Source: Phycisphaeraceae bacterium (GTDB lineage Bacteria > Planctomycetota > Phycisphaerae > Phycisphaerales > UBA1924). Taken from it: DNA of 64,000 nt. Numbering within the stretch: position 1 is the stretch's first letter; every line of letters begins with the position of its first letter. The notes beneath the pieces were generated by a model that was given only the letters and a program-made list of their open reading frames with translations, was not told where the DNA came from and ran no database searches. The stretch is taken from the NCBI GenBank assembly GCA_019636695.1, contig JAHBXD010000002.1:434001-498000 (forward strand), read 5' to 3'. Below, piece after piece: positions 34,100-42,921 of this stretch. A program made the position numbers and the translations under genes.

Positions 34100-34750
34100 A
34101 TGAAAAGGCTCATCCTTGTGTGCATGCTCGTCTTCGGCATTGTCGGCTGCGAAGAATCCGCTGAATCGCAGATTCAGCGCGTATTCGACCGGCTGATCGA
34201 AGCCGAGATTTCGGGTGACGATTCGGAATACCTTGCGTTGCTCTCACGTGATTCCATCGCGTGGCACGCGCCGCTCATCGCCGTCGCGCTCGACGGCACG
34301 CCGGCCGAGGTTCGCGCCCTTCCGCCGATCGAACGGCTTGAAGTGTTGACCATGCGGCACCGAAGCACTCGCGACAAACTTACCGGCCTTAGCGCCGAAG
34401 CCTACGTCCGCATGTCTACTCGTGAAAAATGGTTTGCCGATGAGCCTGGGCTTCGCTATACGCTCAAGCGCATCAAGGTCTCCGTGGATACCGCCCAGAG
34501 CGATGTCTATGTCGACGGGAAGCCCGCGTATTACACGGCATGTTTCATCCGCGAAGACGATGAGTGGAAATTCGACCTTGTCGCCACCGTCGGGCTGATG
34601 AACGCCGCCATGCCCCTTCGGGCTCGAGAGTTCGGCCTCTCGCTCAATGACTACCTCATCTCCCTGGTCGAAGACAACACCGAGGAGGCGGTCAGCCCTG
34701 GAATCTGGAACCCCATGCCCAAGCCGCCACTCCCCCCCGGCGGCAGATGA
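34100..34750 (+). CDS. Lipoprotein, function unknown
   Basis: 216 residues with signal MKRLILVCMLVFGIVGC (lipobox GIVG before Cys17). The mature domain resembles a small alpha/beta fold of the NTF2- or SnoaL-like kind (QRVFDRLIEAEISGDDSEYL, then AYVRMSTREKWFADEPG, DVYVDGKPAYYTACFIREDD, WKFDLV), a similarity judged by eye only. A Pro-rich tail ends the protein. It follows the flippase-like gene by 82 bases on the same strand and precedes mqnC by 94 bases. No specific role can be given. Confidence 0.75.
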   Translation: MKRLILVCMLVFGIVGCEESAESQIQRVFDRLIEAEISGDDSEYLALLSRDSIAWHAPLIAVALDGTPAEVRALPPIERLEVLTMRHRSTRDKLTGLSAEAYVRMSTREKWFADEPGLRYTLKRIKVSVDTAQSDVYVDGKPAYYTACFIREDDEWKFDLVATVGLMNAAMPLRAREFGLSLNDYLISLVEDNTEEAVSPGIWNPMPKPPLPPGGR

Positions 34751-34844
34751 AACCCGCCAAACCCCGGCATATACTTTCAAGGATTCCTGAAACTTGCGAA
34801 GCGTGGTGCTTCCTTGATTCAGAGAGACTCCGCCGGAGGCCGCC

Positions 34845-36278
34845 ATGGCCGCGCAGAACCCATCGTGCTCGTCGCCTCGGGAGTATCCGACGTGTCGCGG
34901 GTGTGACGGAGGGCTTCTTGAAGCGGTAGTTACCGGCGAGGCCCGCTTGACCCCCGAGCAGGGGCTGGAACTACTCACGCGGATGCCGACGATCGAACTC
35001 GGCCGCTGGGCCGATCGGCGTTGCCGCACCCTCCACGGCGATACGTTCCGCACTTATGTCATCGACCGGAACATCAACTACACCAATGTCTGCACGGCCA
35101 AATGCACCTTCTGCGCCTTTCGACGCGACGCCGACGACCACGACAGTTATACCCTCAGCCCCGAGGCGATTTACGACAAGATCGCGGAACTCGTCGCCGT
35201 CGGCGGCACGCAGATTCTCATGCAGGGCGGCATGAACCCCGCCCTACCCCTCGCGTGGTATGAAGATCTGCTCCGCGGCATCAAGGCACGATTCCCGGGC
35301 ATCCACATTCATGCCTTCAGCCCCCCCGAGTTCATCGAGTTCGTCCACTTTTTCGACCCTCCGGGCGACACGCTCGAAGAGAAGCTCCGTTTCGTGATGA
35401 AGCGCTTGGTCGACGCGGGGCTTGACAGCCTGCCCGGCGGCGGCGGCGAGATCTTCGCCACTCCTGTGCGCCGGAAGATCGGCCTCGGCAAGTGCGATGC
35501 CGATGCATGGTTAACCACGATGTACGTTGCGCACTCGCTGGGGTTGTTTACCAGCGCCACGATGATGTTCGGCCACATCGAGGGGCACGCCGATCGCCTG
35601 CATCACATGCTGCTGGTTCGGCAATGGCAAGACCGTGCCCTGGCCTCGGCAGAGCGCGAGCCATTCGGCCACTACAATGCGTTTATCTCCTGGCCCTTCC
35701 AGCGCGAAAACACCCCCCTCGGACGTGTGCCCGACTGGGGAAGCCGACCGGGCGACGGTGAGGTCTTCCCCGGCGATCTTGTCGCCGAAGCGCACGCCTG
35801 GGGCGAACACCCCGAACTTGACCATCGCACGCTCGGCCCCGCCGCGGCGGAGTTCGGGCGTCGCGTCCGCCGGAGCAGCGCCGTGGATTATCTGCGGACG
35901 CAGGCCGTCAGCCGGCTGATGCTGGACAACATTTTCTCGATCGGCAGTTCGTGGGTGACAATGGGCCCGCATGTCGGCCAGGCCGGGTTGGCCTTCGGCG
36001 CCAGCGACATGGGCAGCGTGATGATGGAAGAGAATGTCGTCAGCAGCGCCGGTACAACCTATTGCCTTGATGAGGCGGTGCTCTGCCGCCTGATTCGCGA
36101 TGCAGGGTTCGTGCCCGCGCAGCGAAACAACTCGTACGACATTCTGCGGGTGCAAGACCACCCGGAAAGTCCGGATTTGCGCGTGCGCGACTGGTCGGCA
36201 CATCGCGCCCGCCGGCTGCACATCCAGACGGATACTTCCTTGCCGTCACCAGCCGAACTGACGATCACCCGCGGGTGA
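34845..36278 (+). CDS. mqnC: Cyclic dehypoxanthinyl futalosine synthase (radical SAM)
   Basis: 477 residues. It cyclises dehypoxanthinyl futalosine in the futalosine route to menaquinone, in the cytosol. The radical-SAM cluster motif CTAKCTFC is at residues 83-90. MqnC marks include GGTQILMQGGMNP, IHIHAFSPPEF, DSLPGGGGEIF and TSATMMFGHIEGHADR. It is about 100 residues longer than typical, from an N-terminal extension with PTCRGCDGG and an insertion around the PDWGSRPGDGEV region. MqnE is the closest alternative, but the AFSPPE and MMFGHIE pattern favours MqnC. GGAGG lies five bases before the ATG at 34845. Other mqn genes are not in view. Confidence 0.9.
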   Translation: MAAQNPSCSSPREYPTCRGCDGGLLEAVVTGEARLTPEQGLELLTRMPTIELGRWADRRCRTLHGDTFRTYVIDRNINYTNVCTAKCTFCAFRRDADDHDSYTLSPEAIYDKIAELVAVGGTQILMQGGMNPALPLAWYEDLLRGIKARFPGIHIHAFSPPEFIEFVHFFDPPGDTLEEKLRFVMKRLVDAGLDSLPGGGGEIFATPVRRKIGLGKCDADAWLTTMYVAHSLGLFTSATMMFGHIEGHADRLHHMLLVRQWQDRALASAEREPFGHYNAFISWPFQRENTPLGRVPDWGSRPGDGEVFPGDLVAEAHAWGEHPELDHRTLGPAAAEFGRRVRRSSAVDYLRTQAVSRLMLDNIFSIGSSWVTMGPHVGQAGLAFGASDMGSVMMEENVVSSAGTTYCLDEAVLCRLIRDAGFVPAQRNNSYDILRVQDHPESPDLRVRDWSAHRARRLHIQTDTSLPSPAELTITRG

Positions 36279-36377
36279 TCGCCGTGCGCACGTTTTTCAG
36301 TTCGACAGCCGGGCTGAACGGCAGGCGACGGAACGCGTGACGATGCGATGCCTGAATCACTTCTTGCCCAAAAACCA

Positions 36378-36403
36378 ACCGGCCCCGGTGTCCCGGGGCC
36401 GGT
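36378..36403 (-). terminator. Terminator between mqnC and the convergent GFTDL gene
   Basis: ACCGGCCCCGG and CCGGGGCCGGT form a perfect 11-bp stem with a 4-base loop. On the minus strand it is followed by TTGGTTTTTGG, so it mainly terminates the minus-strand gene. Confidence 0.85.
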
Positions 36404-36458
36404 CGTGATCTCTCTCAAAGCAGAATCGTGCGAGGGTTACTCGCCCGTGTGTGGCTGA

Positions 36459-37109
36459 TCAGTTGCGGCGGCGACGAACGCCCGCGAAGCCCGCAACGGC
36501 AAGGAGCGCGACCGAGCCGGCACCCGGCACGATCTCACCGGCGACCTGCACGCTGCGGCCCGAGAAGCTGCTGGTAAAGAAGCCGCCCGTGCGGATGAAG
36601 AGCTGGATGAAGACGCCTTCGTACGGCGGAATGCCCGGGAGCGCGTCGCTGAACGACCCGCCGTCAGGGCCATCAAAGGTCGAGTCGGGGGAAACGCTCG
36701 TGATCACGACGTTCGACAGATCGCCGTTGAAATACACGCCGAGCGAGCCGCCGATCCACGTGCCGCTGATATCGCCGCTCAGAATGTCGCCGTCGTCGTC
36801 AACGATCGAGAACGTGCCGACGCCCTGGGCGATGTTGCCGACCTTGGCGAAGACGTTGAGGTTGACGGTGACGTTCGCGAACGCCGAGCGATTCACGAAG
36901 CCGTCGAGGTACCGAGCGGTGCCGTTGGGGGCAGCCAGACGAGTCACGTCGCCCGCGGTCATATCACCCGCCACAGCGGAAAACTGCGCGGTCGGGTGGT
37001 CATACGCACCGACAAGATCGGTAAAGCCGTACGTGAGAATCACGCCCGCCGCGGCCTGACTCGCAACACCGGCAACAGCGGTCAAAGCAATCAAGCGTCC
37101 CATGTTCAT
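36459..37109 (-). CDS. Exported protein with C-terminal sorting tail, 'GFTDL' family, subtype 1
   Basis: 216 residues from ATG 37109 (GGAG five bases upstream). Signal peptide MNMGRLIALTAVAGVASQAAA; core motifs LTYGFTDLVGAYDH, TAGDVTRLAAP, GTFSIVDDDGD, GDISGTWIGGSLGVYFNGDL and FDGPDGGSF; tail IVPGAGSVALLAVAGFAGVRRRRN. Subtype-1 marks FVNRSAFANV and QLFIRTG align it with the plus-strand gene at 30463. The 269 bases up to the next gene include a strong promoter on this strand. Likely a surface protein processed by a sorting enzyme not present here. Confidence 0.8.
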   Translation of the reverse strand: MNMGRLIALTAVAGVASQAAAGVILTYGFTDLVGAYDHPTAQFSAVAGDMTAGDVTRLAAPNGTARYLDGFVNRSAFANVTVNLNVFAKVGNIAQGVGTFSIVDDDGDILSGDISGTWIGGSLGVYFNGDLSNVVITSVSPDSTFDGPDGGSFSDALPGIPPYEGVFIQLFIRTGGFFTSSFSGRSVQVAGEIVPGAGSVALLAVAGFAGVRRRRN

Positions 37110-37179
37110 GTCTCTCCTTCCTCCTATGACTCGGCCCCGCTTGTAGCGGCAGGCACCTGAGTCACTCTCTCTCCGGGGG

Positions 37180-37207
37180 AGTATACCCAGAGGATGCGAC
37201 CTGTAAA
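37180..37207 (-). promoter_or_regulatory. Promoter of the GFTDL gene at 36459-37109
   Basis: On the minus strand, TTTACA (37207-37202) and TATACT (37185-37180) are separated by 16 bases. Both are within one base of consensus. Predicted transcription start is about 64 bases before the start codon. Confidence 0.65.
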
Positions 37208-37315
37208 GACATATCTCTGCCATTTTTCTTGCATGTACTGATATTCGTATTCTGGCTGGATGTGTCCCCATGTTATTGGACACCACTTGGCGACGCCACC
37301 GCGACCATGCAGGGC

Positions 37316-37354
37316 AAAAACGGACTCGGGCCCGGCGATATGCCGGACCCGAGT
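37316..37354 (-). terminator. Terminator of the GFTDL gene at 37380-38027
   Basis: ACTCGGGCCCGGC and GCCGGACCCGAGT pair at 12 of 13 positions around a 5-base loop (37324-37354). On the minus strand five T follow the stem (37320-37316). Confidence 0.8.
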
Positions 37355-37379
37355 GGGGAAGTACTCTGGAAGAAGACAC

Positions 37380-38027
37380 TCAGTTGCGGCGGCGACGCGC
37401 GCTCACGAGACCTGCAACACCCAAAAGGGCGAGCGCACTCGGCGCGGGCACGATTTCGCCGAGAACCTGGACGGTTTCCACGGTGAAGTCGCTGTTGAAG
37501 AAGTTGCCCGAAGGCGGAATGAACAACTGCACAATCGCGCCGGAATACGGAGGCGTGCCGCTGAAATTCGGATCGAACGAACCGCCGCTGGGGCCGTCGA
37601 ACATTCCGTTGCCCAGCAGGTTGAAGCTCACGTTCGACAGATCGCCGTTGAAGAAGATGCCCAAGGCGCCGCCGATCCACGTGCCGGTGATGTCGCCGGT
37701 GAGTTCATCGCCGTCGGCATCCACGATGGTGAAGGTGCCAGCGCCCTGCGCCAGGTTGCCCACCTTGTTGAAGACACTGACCATGAAAGTCGCGGAAGCG
37801 GTGCCGCCGCTGAATCCGACGTTGTAGAAGGCGCTGCTCGACGGGGCTTCGATCCGCGTCACGTCGCCGGATGTATCGGCGCCGTCAACAACGGAAAACA
37901 TGCCCGCACCGTGGTTGTAGGTGCCGACAAGATCGGTAAACCCGAAACTCAGGATCTCCACTGCGCCCGCGTGGGACGCCAGCGCGGCAACGCCCGCGGC
38001 AGCCGCCAAGGCCATGGTCTTTCTCAT
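37380..38027 (-). CDS. Exported protein with C-terminal sorting tail, 'GFTDL' family, subtype 2
   Basis: 215 residues from ATG 38027, with GGAG upstream. Signal peptide MRKTMALAAAAGVAALASHA; core FGFTDLVGTYNHGAG, SGDVTRIEAP, GTFTIVDADGD, GDITGTWIGGALGIFFNGDL, FDGPSGGSFDP; tail IVPAPSALALLGVAGLVSARRRRN. Subtype-2 marks FYNVGFSGG and NFFNSDFTVETVQVLGEI tie it to 31332-31982. It has its own terminator, so it is transcribed separately from the next paralogue on this strand. Confidence 0.8.
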   Translation of the reverse strand: MRKTMALAAAAGVAALASHAGAVEILSFGFTDLVGTYNHGAGMFSVVDGADTSGDVTRIEAPSSSAFYNVGFSGGTASATFMVSVFNKVGNLAQGAGTFTIVDADGDELTGDITGTWIGGALGIFFNGDLSNVSFNLLGNGMFDGPSGGSFDPNFSGTPPYSGAIVQLFIPPSGNFFNSDFTVETVQVLGEIVPAPSALALLGVAGLVSARRRRN

Positions 38028-38127
38028 TGTGCTCTCTCCTCCAAGACTCGGATGCTCGAACTCTCTCGTGACCGCACTTTCGTACGGCTCCTGTCGCGGA
38101 ATACTCCGTGACATGCACTGGCCGCCG

Positions 38128-38156
38128 ATGGTAGCCGTCGGGGGAAGACCTGACAA
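38128..38156 (-). promoter_or_regulatory. Candidate promoter of the GFTDL gene at 37380-38027
   Basis: On the minus strand, TTGTCA (38156-38151) and TACCAT (38133-38128) are separated by 17 bases, about 100 bases before the start codon. Confidence 0.4.
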
Positions 38157-38173
38157 TGAAAAAATCTGATGAC

Positions 38174-38201
38174 TTGACTCGCCAGGAAATATGTTTATAA
38201 T
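38174..38201 (+). promoter_or_regulatory. Strong plus-strand promoter with no downstream plus-strand gene
   Basis: TTGACT (38174-38179) and a perfect TATAAT (38196-38201) are 16 bases apart, pointing toward the 3' end of the convergent recombinase gene. No convincing plus-strand open reading frame follows. Confidence 0.6.
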
Positions 38202-38207
38202 CTGTAC

Positions 38208-38299
38208 GGTATATTGGGGTGTTCTCGGACTTCTCCATAGGCATCCAGCGGTTCCGCTGGTATGCCCCACCGAAACAGGTGGTCCGTCATCTCCGACCC
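38208..38299 (+). ncRNA. Possible small RNA driven by the 38174 promoter
   Basis: Immediately after the promoter come a 10- to 12-bp hairpin with a one-base bulge (GGCATCCAGCGG / CCGCTGGTATGCC, 38240-38266) and a second hairpin CCACC-GAAACA-GGTGG (38267-38282). Transcription would then run antisense into the recombinase gene. No terminator was recognised, and the end is a guess. Confidence 0.25.
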
Positions 38300-39247
38300 T
38301 TATCCCCGTGGGTGGAACTTCCTATGCATGGCTTTGAACCGGCTTCGATCGACGTGGGTGTAGATCTCTGTAGTGGTCAGATCGGCATGGCCCAGGAGTT
38401 CTTGCACCACCCTCAGATCGGCCCCCCCCTGAAGCAGGTGGGTGGCAAAACTGTGCCGCAACATGTGCGGATGCACGTGGCCAAGCCCCGCCGCTTTGGC
38501 CCATTTGCCGACGATCAACCACACCGAGGCCCGGTGCAAGGGGAACCCCTTGGACGAGAGAAAAAGGCAACCTTGATCCTCGCCGGTCATCGGCGCGAGC
38601 AGCGGGCGAACGTGCTTGAGATAGGCATCGACGGCCTTGCGGGCAGGCTCGCCAATCGGGACCGTTCGGTATTTGCGGCCTTTTCCGTAGAGCAGAATGT
38701 GCCGTTCATCGGGTCGGTACCCAGCCAGCTTCGCGGTACCTACCTCGCTGGCGCGCAGCCCACTGGCGTACATCAGTTCGAGTATGGCCCTGTCGCGGAG
38801 CCAGAGCTGGGGTTTCCCCTCGACGGGAGTGCCTTCCGGAGCGGGGGCGGTGACCAGTCGGCGCATCTCCCCGGGTGAGAGTGTCTTTGGCAGCCGACGC
38901 CACTTATGCGGACGATCGAGGTGGTCGGCAGGGTTTGCGGCGAGTCTTCCTGTGGCGACCATCCACTTACAGAAGATCCTGATTGTCGAGAGGTGGCGTG
39001 TGACGGTGCTTGAGGCGAGTTTGCGCTCGCTGGTTAGGCGTTGCATATGTCCGATAAGTGCTTGCGGAGTGATGTGGGATGAGGTGCTTACCCCGTGGTC
39101 AGCCAGGTCGCAGAGGAGATCGCGAAGGTCGCGTTTGTATGCGGCGAGGGTGTTTCCCCCGTGCCCGCACTCGACACGCTGGTAGAGGAAGAAGTCGTCG
39201 CGGAGATCTGCGAGTTCGAGGGGGAGTTTCTTTTCCTGCCTGGGCAC
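38300..39247 (-). CDS. xerD: XerD-type tyrosine recombinase
   Basis: 315 residues of the site-specific recombinase family that resolves chromosome dimers at dif. An N-terminal SAM-like DNA-binding domain ([16 protein letters not shown]) precedes the catalytic domain. Active-site residues are present: Arg in ASGLRASEV, Lys in [11 protein letters not shown], His-x-x-Arg in [13 protein letters not shown], His in [15 protein letters not shown] and its Tyr nucleophile. The ending [17 protein letters not shown] is XerD-like. The start is set to GTG 39247; a TTG at 39280 would sit at the edge of the flagellin terminator hairpin. No integrase neighbourhood or attachment repeats are visible, so a housekeeping role is most likely. 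Confidence 0.88.
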   Translation of the reverse strand: MPRQEKKLPLELADLRDDFFLYQRVECGHGGNTLAAYKRDLRDLLCDLADHGVSTSSHITPQALIGHMQRLTSERKLASSTVTRHLSTIRIFCKWMVATGRLAANPADHLDRPHKWRRLPKTLSPGEMRRLVTAPAPEGTPVEGKPQLWLRDRAILELMYASGLRASEVGTAKLAGYRPDERHILLYGKGRKYRTVPIGEPARKAVDAYLKHVRPLLAPMTGEDQGCLFLSSKGFPLHRASVWLIVGKWAKAAGLGHVHPHMLRHSFATHLLQGGADLRVVQELLGHADLTTTEIYTHVDRSRFKAMHRKFHPRG

Positions 39248-39282
39248 GTGAGATTCTTCGGATGATGGCGGGATGAACAACG

Positions 39283-39307
39283 AAAAAGCCCCGGCGAGGG
39301 CCGGGGC
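39283..39307 (-). terminator. Terminator of flagellin gene 1
   Basis: GCCCCGGC and GCCGGGGC form a perfect 8-bp stem with a 4-base loop (39288-39307). On the minus strand it is followed by five T. Confidence 0.85.
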
Positions 39308-39335
39308 TTGGGGAAGTTGGTTTGTCGGGCCGGGA

Positions 39336-40853
39336 TCAGCCGAGGAGCTGGAGGACCGACTGGGGCTGGGCGTTGGCCAGGCCGAGGGTGCTGATGGCCG
39401 CGGTGGTGAGGATCTGCGACCGGGTCAGCTCGGCGGTCTCGGAGGCGAAGTCGGCCTCGCGGATGACGCTCTGCGCGGCAGCCGTGTTCTCGGAGGCGAT
39501 GTTGAGCGAGCGGATCGTCGCCTGGACGGTGTTCCGCTGGAAAGCGCCGAGTCGGCCGCGGAGCGTGGAGATCGAGGAGATGGCGTTGGCGACGACCTGC
39601 TGGGCCTTCTCGCGGCTGCCGTCAACGAGGTTGAGGGCCTTGCCTGAGCCGAGGTCGGCGAGGTTGAAGGTGTTGCCGTCTTCGTCCTCGTGGCGACCGA
39701 GCTTGCGGACGGCGACGTCGCCGATACCGAGGGAGACCTTGCCGGAGATATCGACCTTGGAGGCGAGCTGGAAGTCAGCACCGCCGCCGGTGATGTTGAA
39801 GGCGGAGAGTGCCCCGAGGTTGATCGCCGCGGTTTCGGAGAGCGTGATGGAGACATCGAGGACGTCGCTGTTGATGCGGAGTCGGCGTCCGTCGGAGGTG
39901 GCCTGGATGCCGTTGACGGTGGCGCCGATGTTCTGGCCCTTGTCGCGAATGCCGTTGCTGGCGTTGGCGAAGGTGGAAGCGGCGGTGGACTGGATGGTGT
40001 TGGCGTCGTCGTCTTCGAACATGAAGATGCCGCCGCCGGCCGCACCTGCGTCGTTGACGACCTTGACGGCGACGAAGGCGTCGGAGCCGTATTCCTTGCT
40101 GATGAGTGAGACACCGTCAGAGCTGGCACTTGCGGTGACGCCGGTCACATCCTTGAAGGAGTTGATGGTCCTGGCGATTTCGACGCCCGAGGTGCCGGAC
40201 GCGAAGCTGAGCTGGCGTGAGCCGAGAGCGCCGCTGATCTCGATGACGAAGGAGCTGGTGGTGTTGCCCTGAAGATCGAGGTTTGCGCCACCAATATCGA
40301 GGAAGAGCTGGCCCTGCTGGGCGGACTGGGTCACGACGACATCGACAGCGAGGCTGCTGCCGGCGAACTTGGCGGCGTTGACCTGGAAGGTCGAGACGGA
40401 GCCGTTCACGTTGGTCGTCTGATAATCAAAGTTGCCGTTGAGGAGCTTGATGCCCTGGAAGTTGGTGCTCGAAGCGATGCGGTCGATCGTCTGGAGGATC
40501 GAGTCGATCTGGAGCTGGTTGGCCTCTTTCTCTTCCTTCGAGAGACCGGCCGAGCTTGCGGTCGCGGTGAGCAGGCCTTGCAGTTCGGTCAGGAGGCCGG
40601 AGACCTCCTGCAGACCGCCTTCGGCGATGTTGACGACCTGGTCAGAGCGCTCGGCGTTGTTGACCGCGGCGTTGATCGCCTTGATCTCTGAGCGCAGGTT
40701 CTCTGACGCGATCAGCCCGGCGGGGTCATCCTTTCCTCGGTTCACCCGAAGGCCGGTGCTGAGACGCTCGAGGGAGTTGTTCAACCCCCGCGAGTTCTGG
40801 CCCAGCACGCGCTGAGCGATGAGCGACTGGACGTTTGTATTGATCCGACTCAT
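39336..40853 (-). CDS. fliC: Flagellin (filament protein 1)
   Basis: 505 residues. The conserved D0/D1 N-terminus [20 protein letters not shown], then [20 protein letters not shown] and the C-terminus [20 protein letters not shown], form the coiled-coil filament core; the middle is variable and surface exposed. ATG 40853 has GGAGG six bases upstream. It is the last gene of the flagellar block and is followed by its own terminator. It shares the ends and overall size of flagellin 2 but differs in the central region. A 384-base gap separates the two, containing the flagellin-2 terminator and a possible promoter. Confidence 0.96.
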   Translation of the reverse strand: MSRINTNVQSLIAQRVLGQNSRGLNNSLERLSTGLRVNRGKDDPAGLIASENLRSEIKAINAAVNNAERSDQVVNIAEGGLQEVSGLLTELQGLLTATASSAGLSKEEKEANQLQIDSILQTIDRIASSTNFQGIKLLNGNFDYQTTNVNGSVSTFQVNAAKFAGSSLAVDVVVTQSAQQGQLFLDIGGANLDLQGNTTSSFVIEISGALGSRQLSFASGTSGVEIARTINSFKDVTGVTASASSDGVSLISKEYGSDAFVAVKVVNDAGAAGGGIFMFEDDDANTIQSTAASTFANASNGIRDKGQNIGATVNGIQATSDGRRLRINSDVLDVSITLSETAAINLGALSAFNITGGGADFQLASKVDISGKVSLGIGDVAVRKLGRHEDEDGNTFNLADLGSGKALNLVDGSREKAQQVVANAISSISTLRGRLGAFQRNTVQATIRSLNIASENTAAAQSVIREADFASETAELTRSQILTTAAISTLGLANAQPQSVLQLLG

Positions 40854-41040
40854 TGGCGTCCTCCGTGAACGGCCTGGACGGGGGTTCGCGAGTATCCGTC
40901 CGCCTACCACCGGGTTGCCGCGTCCGCGGCTTTCCAAACGAACGGTCGATCGCGACGCGCGAGCCGACCCGCCCAACCCGGTTTCCACCGGATTCCGGCA
41001 TGACCCTGACGTGGGAGGCTGCTCCCGACGTCGTGATGGC

Positions 41041-41068
41041 AAATCGGCGGGAGTTGAGTGCGAATTCA
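41041..41068 (-). promoter_or_regulatory. Weak sigma-28-like element upstream of flagellin 1
   Basis: On the minus strand TGAATTCG (41068-41061) is followed after 12 bases by GCCGATTT (41048-41041). The second half is close to the flagellar -10 GCCGATAA; the first half is poor. Confidence 0.3.
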
Positions 41069-41125
41069 GTGGAGGATGAATCTGGCGACCCAGAAAAATG
41101 CACTTTGGCACGTCATGGCGCGCAG

Positions 41126-41156
41126 AAAACACCCCGAACGGGGGGGCCGTTCGGGG
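41126..41156 (-). terminator. Terminator of flagellin gene 2
   Basis: CCCCGAACG and CGTTCGGGG form a perfect 9-bp stem (41132-41156) with a G-rich loop. On the minus strand it is followed by TGTTTTC. Confidence 0.8.
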
Positions 41157-41237
41157 CGTCTTGGGTGGGATCACCGAGTCCGTACGTCCGGATAACCGGG
41201 GCACACGGCTCAGAGCGATGGAATTCCTCTAATCCGT

Positions 41238-42788
41238 CTAGCCGAGAAGCTGGAGAACCTGCTGCGATTGCTGGTTGGCCAGCCCGAGGACCGTGGTGCC
41301 GCTGGAAGCAAGGATCTGCGCCCGCGTGAGCGAGCTGGTTTCGAGTGCGAAGTCGGCATCGCGGATGAGGCTGGTCGATGCGGAGAGATTTTCGAGTGCT
41401 GATTGCAGCGATCGGACGTTCGTGACCAGGACGTTGCGTTCGAAGGCGCCCAGACGTCCGCGTGAGACGGTGATCTCGTCGATCGCACGATCGAGGATTT
41501 CGCTCGCCGCGGTAAAGTCGTTGCGTCGGAGGCTGGCGTCGATGGAGTTGGTGCCCCCCCGCTTGAGTGAGGAGAGGAACTCGACGCTTCCGGCGACGAG
41601 CGTGCCACCGAGGTTGCTTGCGGCGACCGAGCCGATGCCGATGGAGACCTGCTGCTGGGCTGTGACCTCCGGCCCGAGTTGGAAGAGGGCGCCGCCGCCG
41701 GTGATGGTGAAGGTCGAGGCGTCTGCATCGGGAAGGGTTGCGAAGAGTTCGTTGAGGAGGAGTTCGACGCCGAGTGTGGGTGAGTTGACGCTGACGCGGA
41801 GGCCGTCTCCGGTGGCGAGGTTGCCGTTGACAAGGGCGGTGACATTCTGGCCCGTGTCGCGTTCGGCGCGGAGGAGGTTGGTATCGGCCCAGTCGAAGGG
41901 ATCGGCGGCGGGCATGGGGACGCCGTCGGCGAAGCGGAAGAGTTGCCAGTTGTCGTCGGCGGGGTTCTGCGGCTTGTCAACACGAGTGACGCTGACAAAG
42001 GCATTTGCGCCATAGTCGGAGGACTTGAAGACGAGGCCGGAGTTGGGATTGCCGTTGATGAGTTCGGCGGTGATGCCGGTAAGGCTGGTCAGATTGTTGA
42101 CGGCGGTGACCAGGTTGCCCAGAGGCTGTCCTGAGGCGATGGAGATGACGCTCACGCCCTTCGGCCCGCGAATTTCGAGGGTCATGGCGGAGGTAATCTG
42201 CCCCGGGACGGGAGTGATGTCGCCGTTGAGGAAGAGATTGCCCTGCTGGGCGCTTGCGAGGACATCGACCTCGACGGCAAGATTGGTGGAGTTGACGAAG
42301 TTTGCGTTGAAGACTCGAGCGCGGGTCATGGCGCTGCCGGCGACGCCGGAGAGCGTGTAATCGCGTGATCCGTCGAGCAGCTTGAGGCCGCCGAAGCTGG
42401 CGGTGTTGCTGATGCGGGTGATTGAATCGATGGCCGAGTCGATCTGCAACTGGTTGGCGTCGCGTTCCGCCGAACTGGCAGCGCCGGAGTTCGCGGACTC
42501 GACGATCAGGGCTTTGATGGAGTTGAGCAGGTCGTTGACTTCGGCGAGCGCGGCTTCGGTGGTGGCGATGACGGCGCTTGCGCGTTCGGCGTTGGCGATG
42601 CCCTGGTTGACGCCGGCGACATCGGCCCGAAGCCTCTCGGCGATGATCAGCCCGGCGGGGTCATCGCGTCCGCGATTGATGCGGATGCCTGTGCTCAGGC
42701 GTTCGAGCCGCATGTTCAGCTCTTGCTGAGTACGGCCGAGTCTTGACTGTGCCACGACGCTTGAGATGTTCGTGTTGATGCGGGACAT
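41238..42788 (-). CDS. Flagellin (filament protein 2)
   Basis: 516 residues with the flagellin ends MSRINTNISSVVAQSRLGRT, LSTGIRINRGRDDPAGLIIA and RAQILASSGTTVLGLANQQSQQVLQLLG. The central domain differs from flagellin 1 (for example FRFADGVPMPAADPFDW). GGAGG lies 8 bases before the ATG, within CACGGAGGA, the same nine bases as before flagellin 1. It lies 133 bases downstream of csrA. Two different flagellins suggest a composite filament or alternate expression. It could be termed fliC2; naming beyond flagellin is not secure. Confidence 0.95.
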   Translation of the reverse strand: MSRINTNISSVVAQSRLGRTQQELNMRLERLSTGIRINRGRDDPAGLIIAERLRADVAGVNQGIANAERASAVIATTEAALAEVNDLLNSIKALIVESANSGAASSAERDANQLQIDSAIDSITRISNTASFGGLKLLDGSRDYTLSGVAGSAMTRARVFNANFVNSTNLAVEVDVLASAQQGNLFLNGDITPVPGQITSAMTLEIRGPKGVSVISIASGQPLGNLVTAVNNLTSLTGITAELINGNPNSGLVFKSSDYGANAFVSVTRVDKPQNPADDNWQLFRFADGVPMPAADPFDWADTNLLRAERDTGQNVTALVNGNLATGDGLRVSVNSPTLGVELLLNELFATLPDADASTFTITGGGALFQLGPEVTAQQQVSIGIGSVAASNLGGTLVAGSVEFLSSLKRGGTNSIDASLRRNDFTAASEILDRAIDEITVSRGRLGAFERNVLVTNVRSLQSALENLSASTSLIRDADFALETSSLTRAQILASSGTTVLGLANQQSQQVLQLLG

Positions 42789-42921
42789 GGGTTGATCCTC
42801 CGTGACTCACTCGGACCGCGACTTTTCCGCGCCTTGTGGGCTTCTGACGTCGCGTCGTGGTCCGGACTCCTTTCCTTCCGGTGCGGACAAGGCCCGGCGG
42901 CTCCGCGCCGGGGACATCGAA

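Larger units (their letters stand above)
40854..41237. other. Intergenic region between the two flagellin genes
   Basis: 384 bases without a gene. It contains the terminator of flagellin 2 (41126-41156), a possible sigma-28-like element (41041-41068) and the leader with the Shine-Dalgarno of flagellin 1. Nothing else stands out. Confidence 0.6.

Noticed and set aside
30463..38027. Simple inverted duplication of a two-gene GFTDL unit
   Set aside because: An inverted copy would place subtype 2 nearest the centre on the right-hand side; instead subtype 1 is nearer and subtype 2 farther, so the order does not fit one event.
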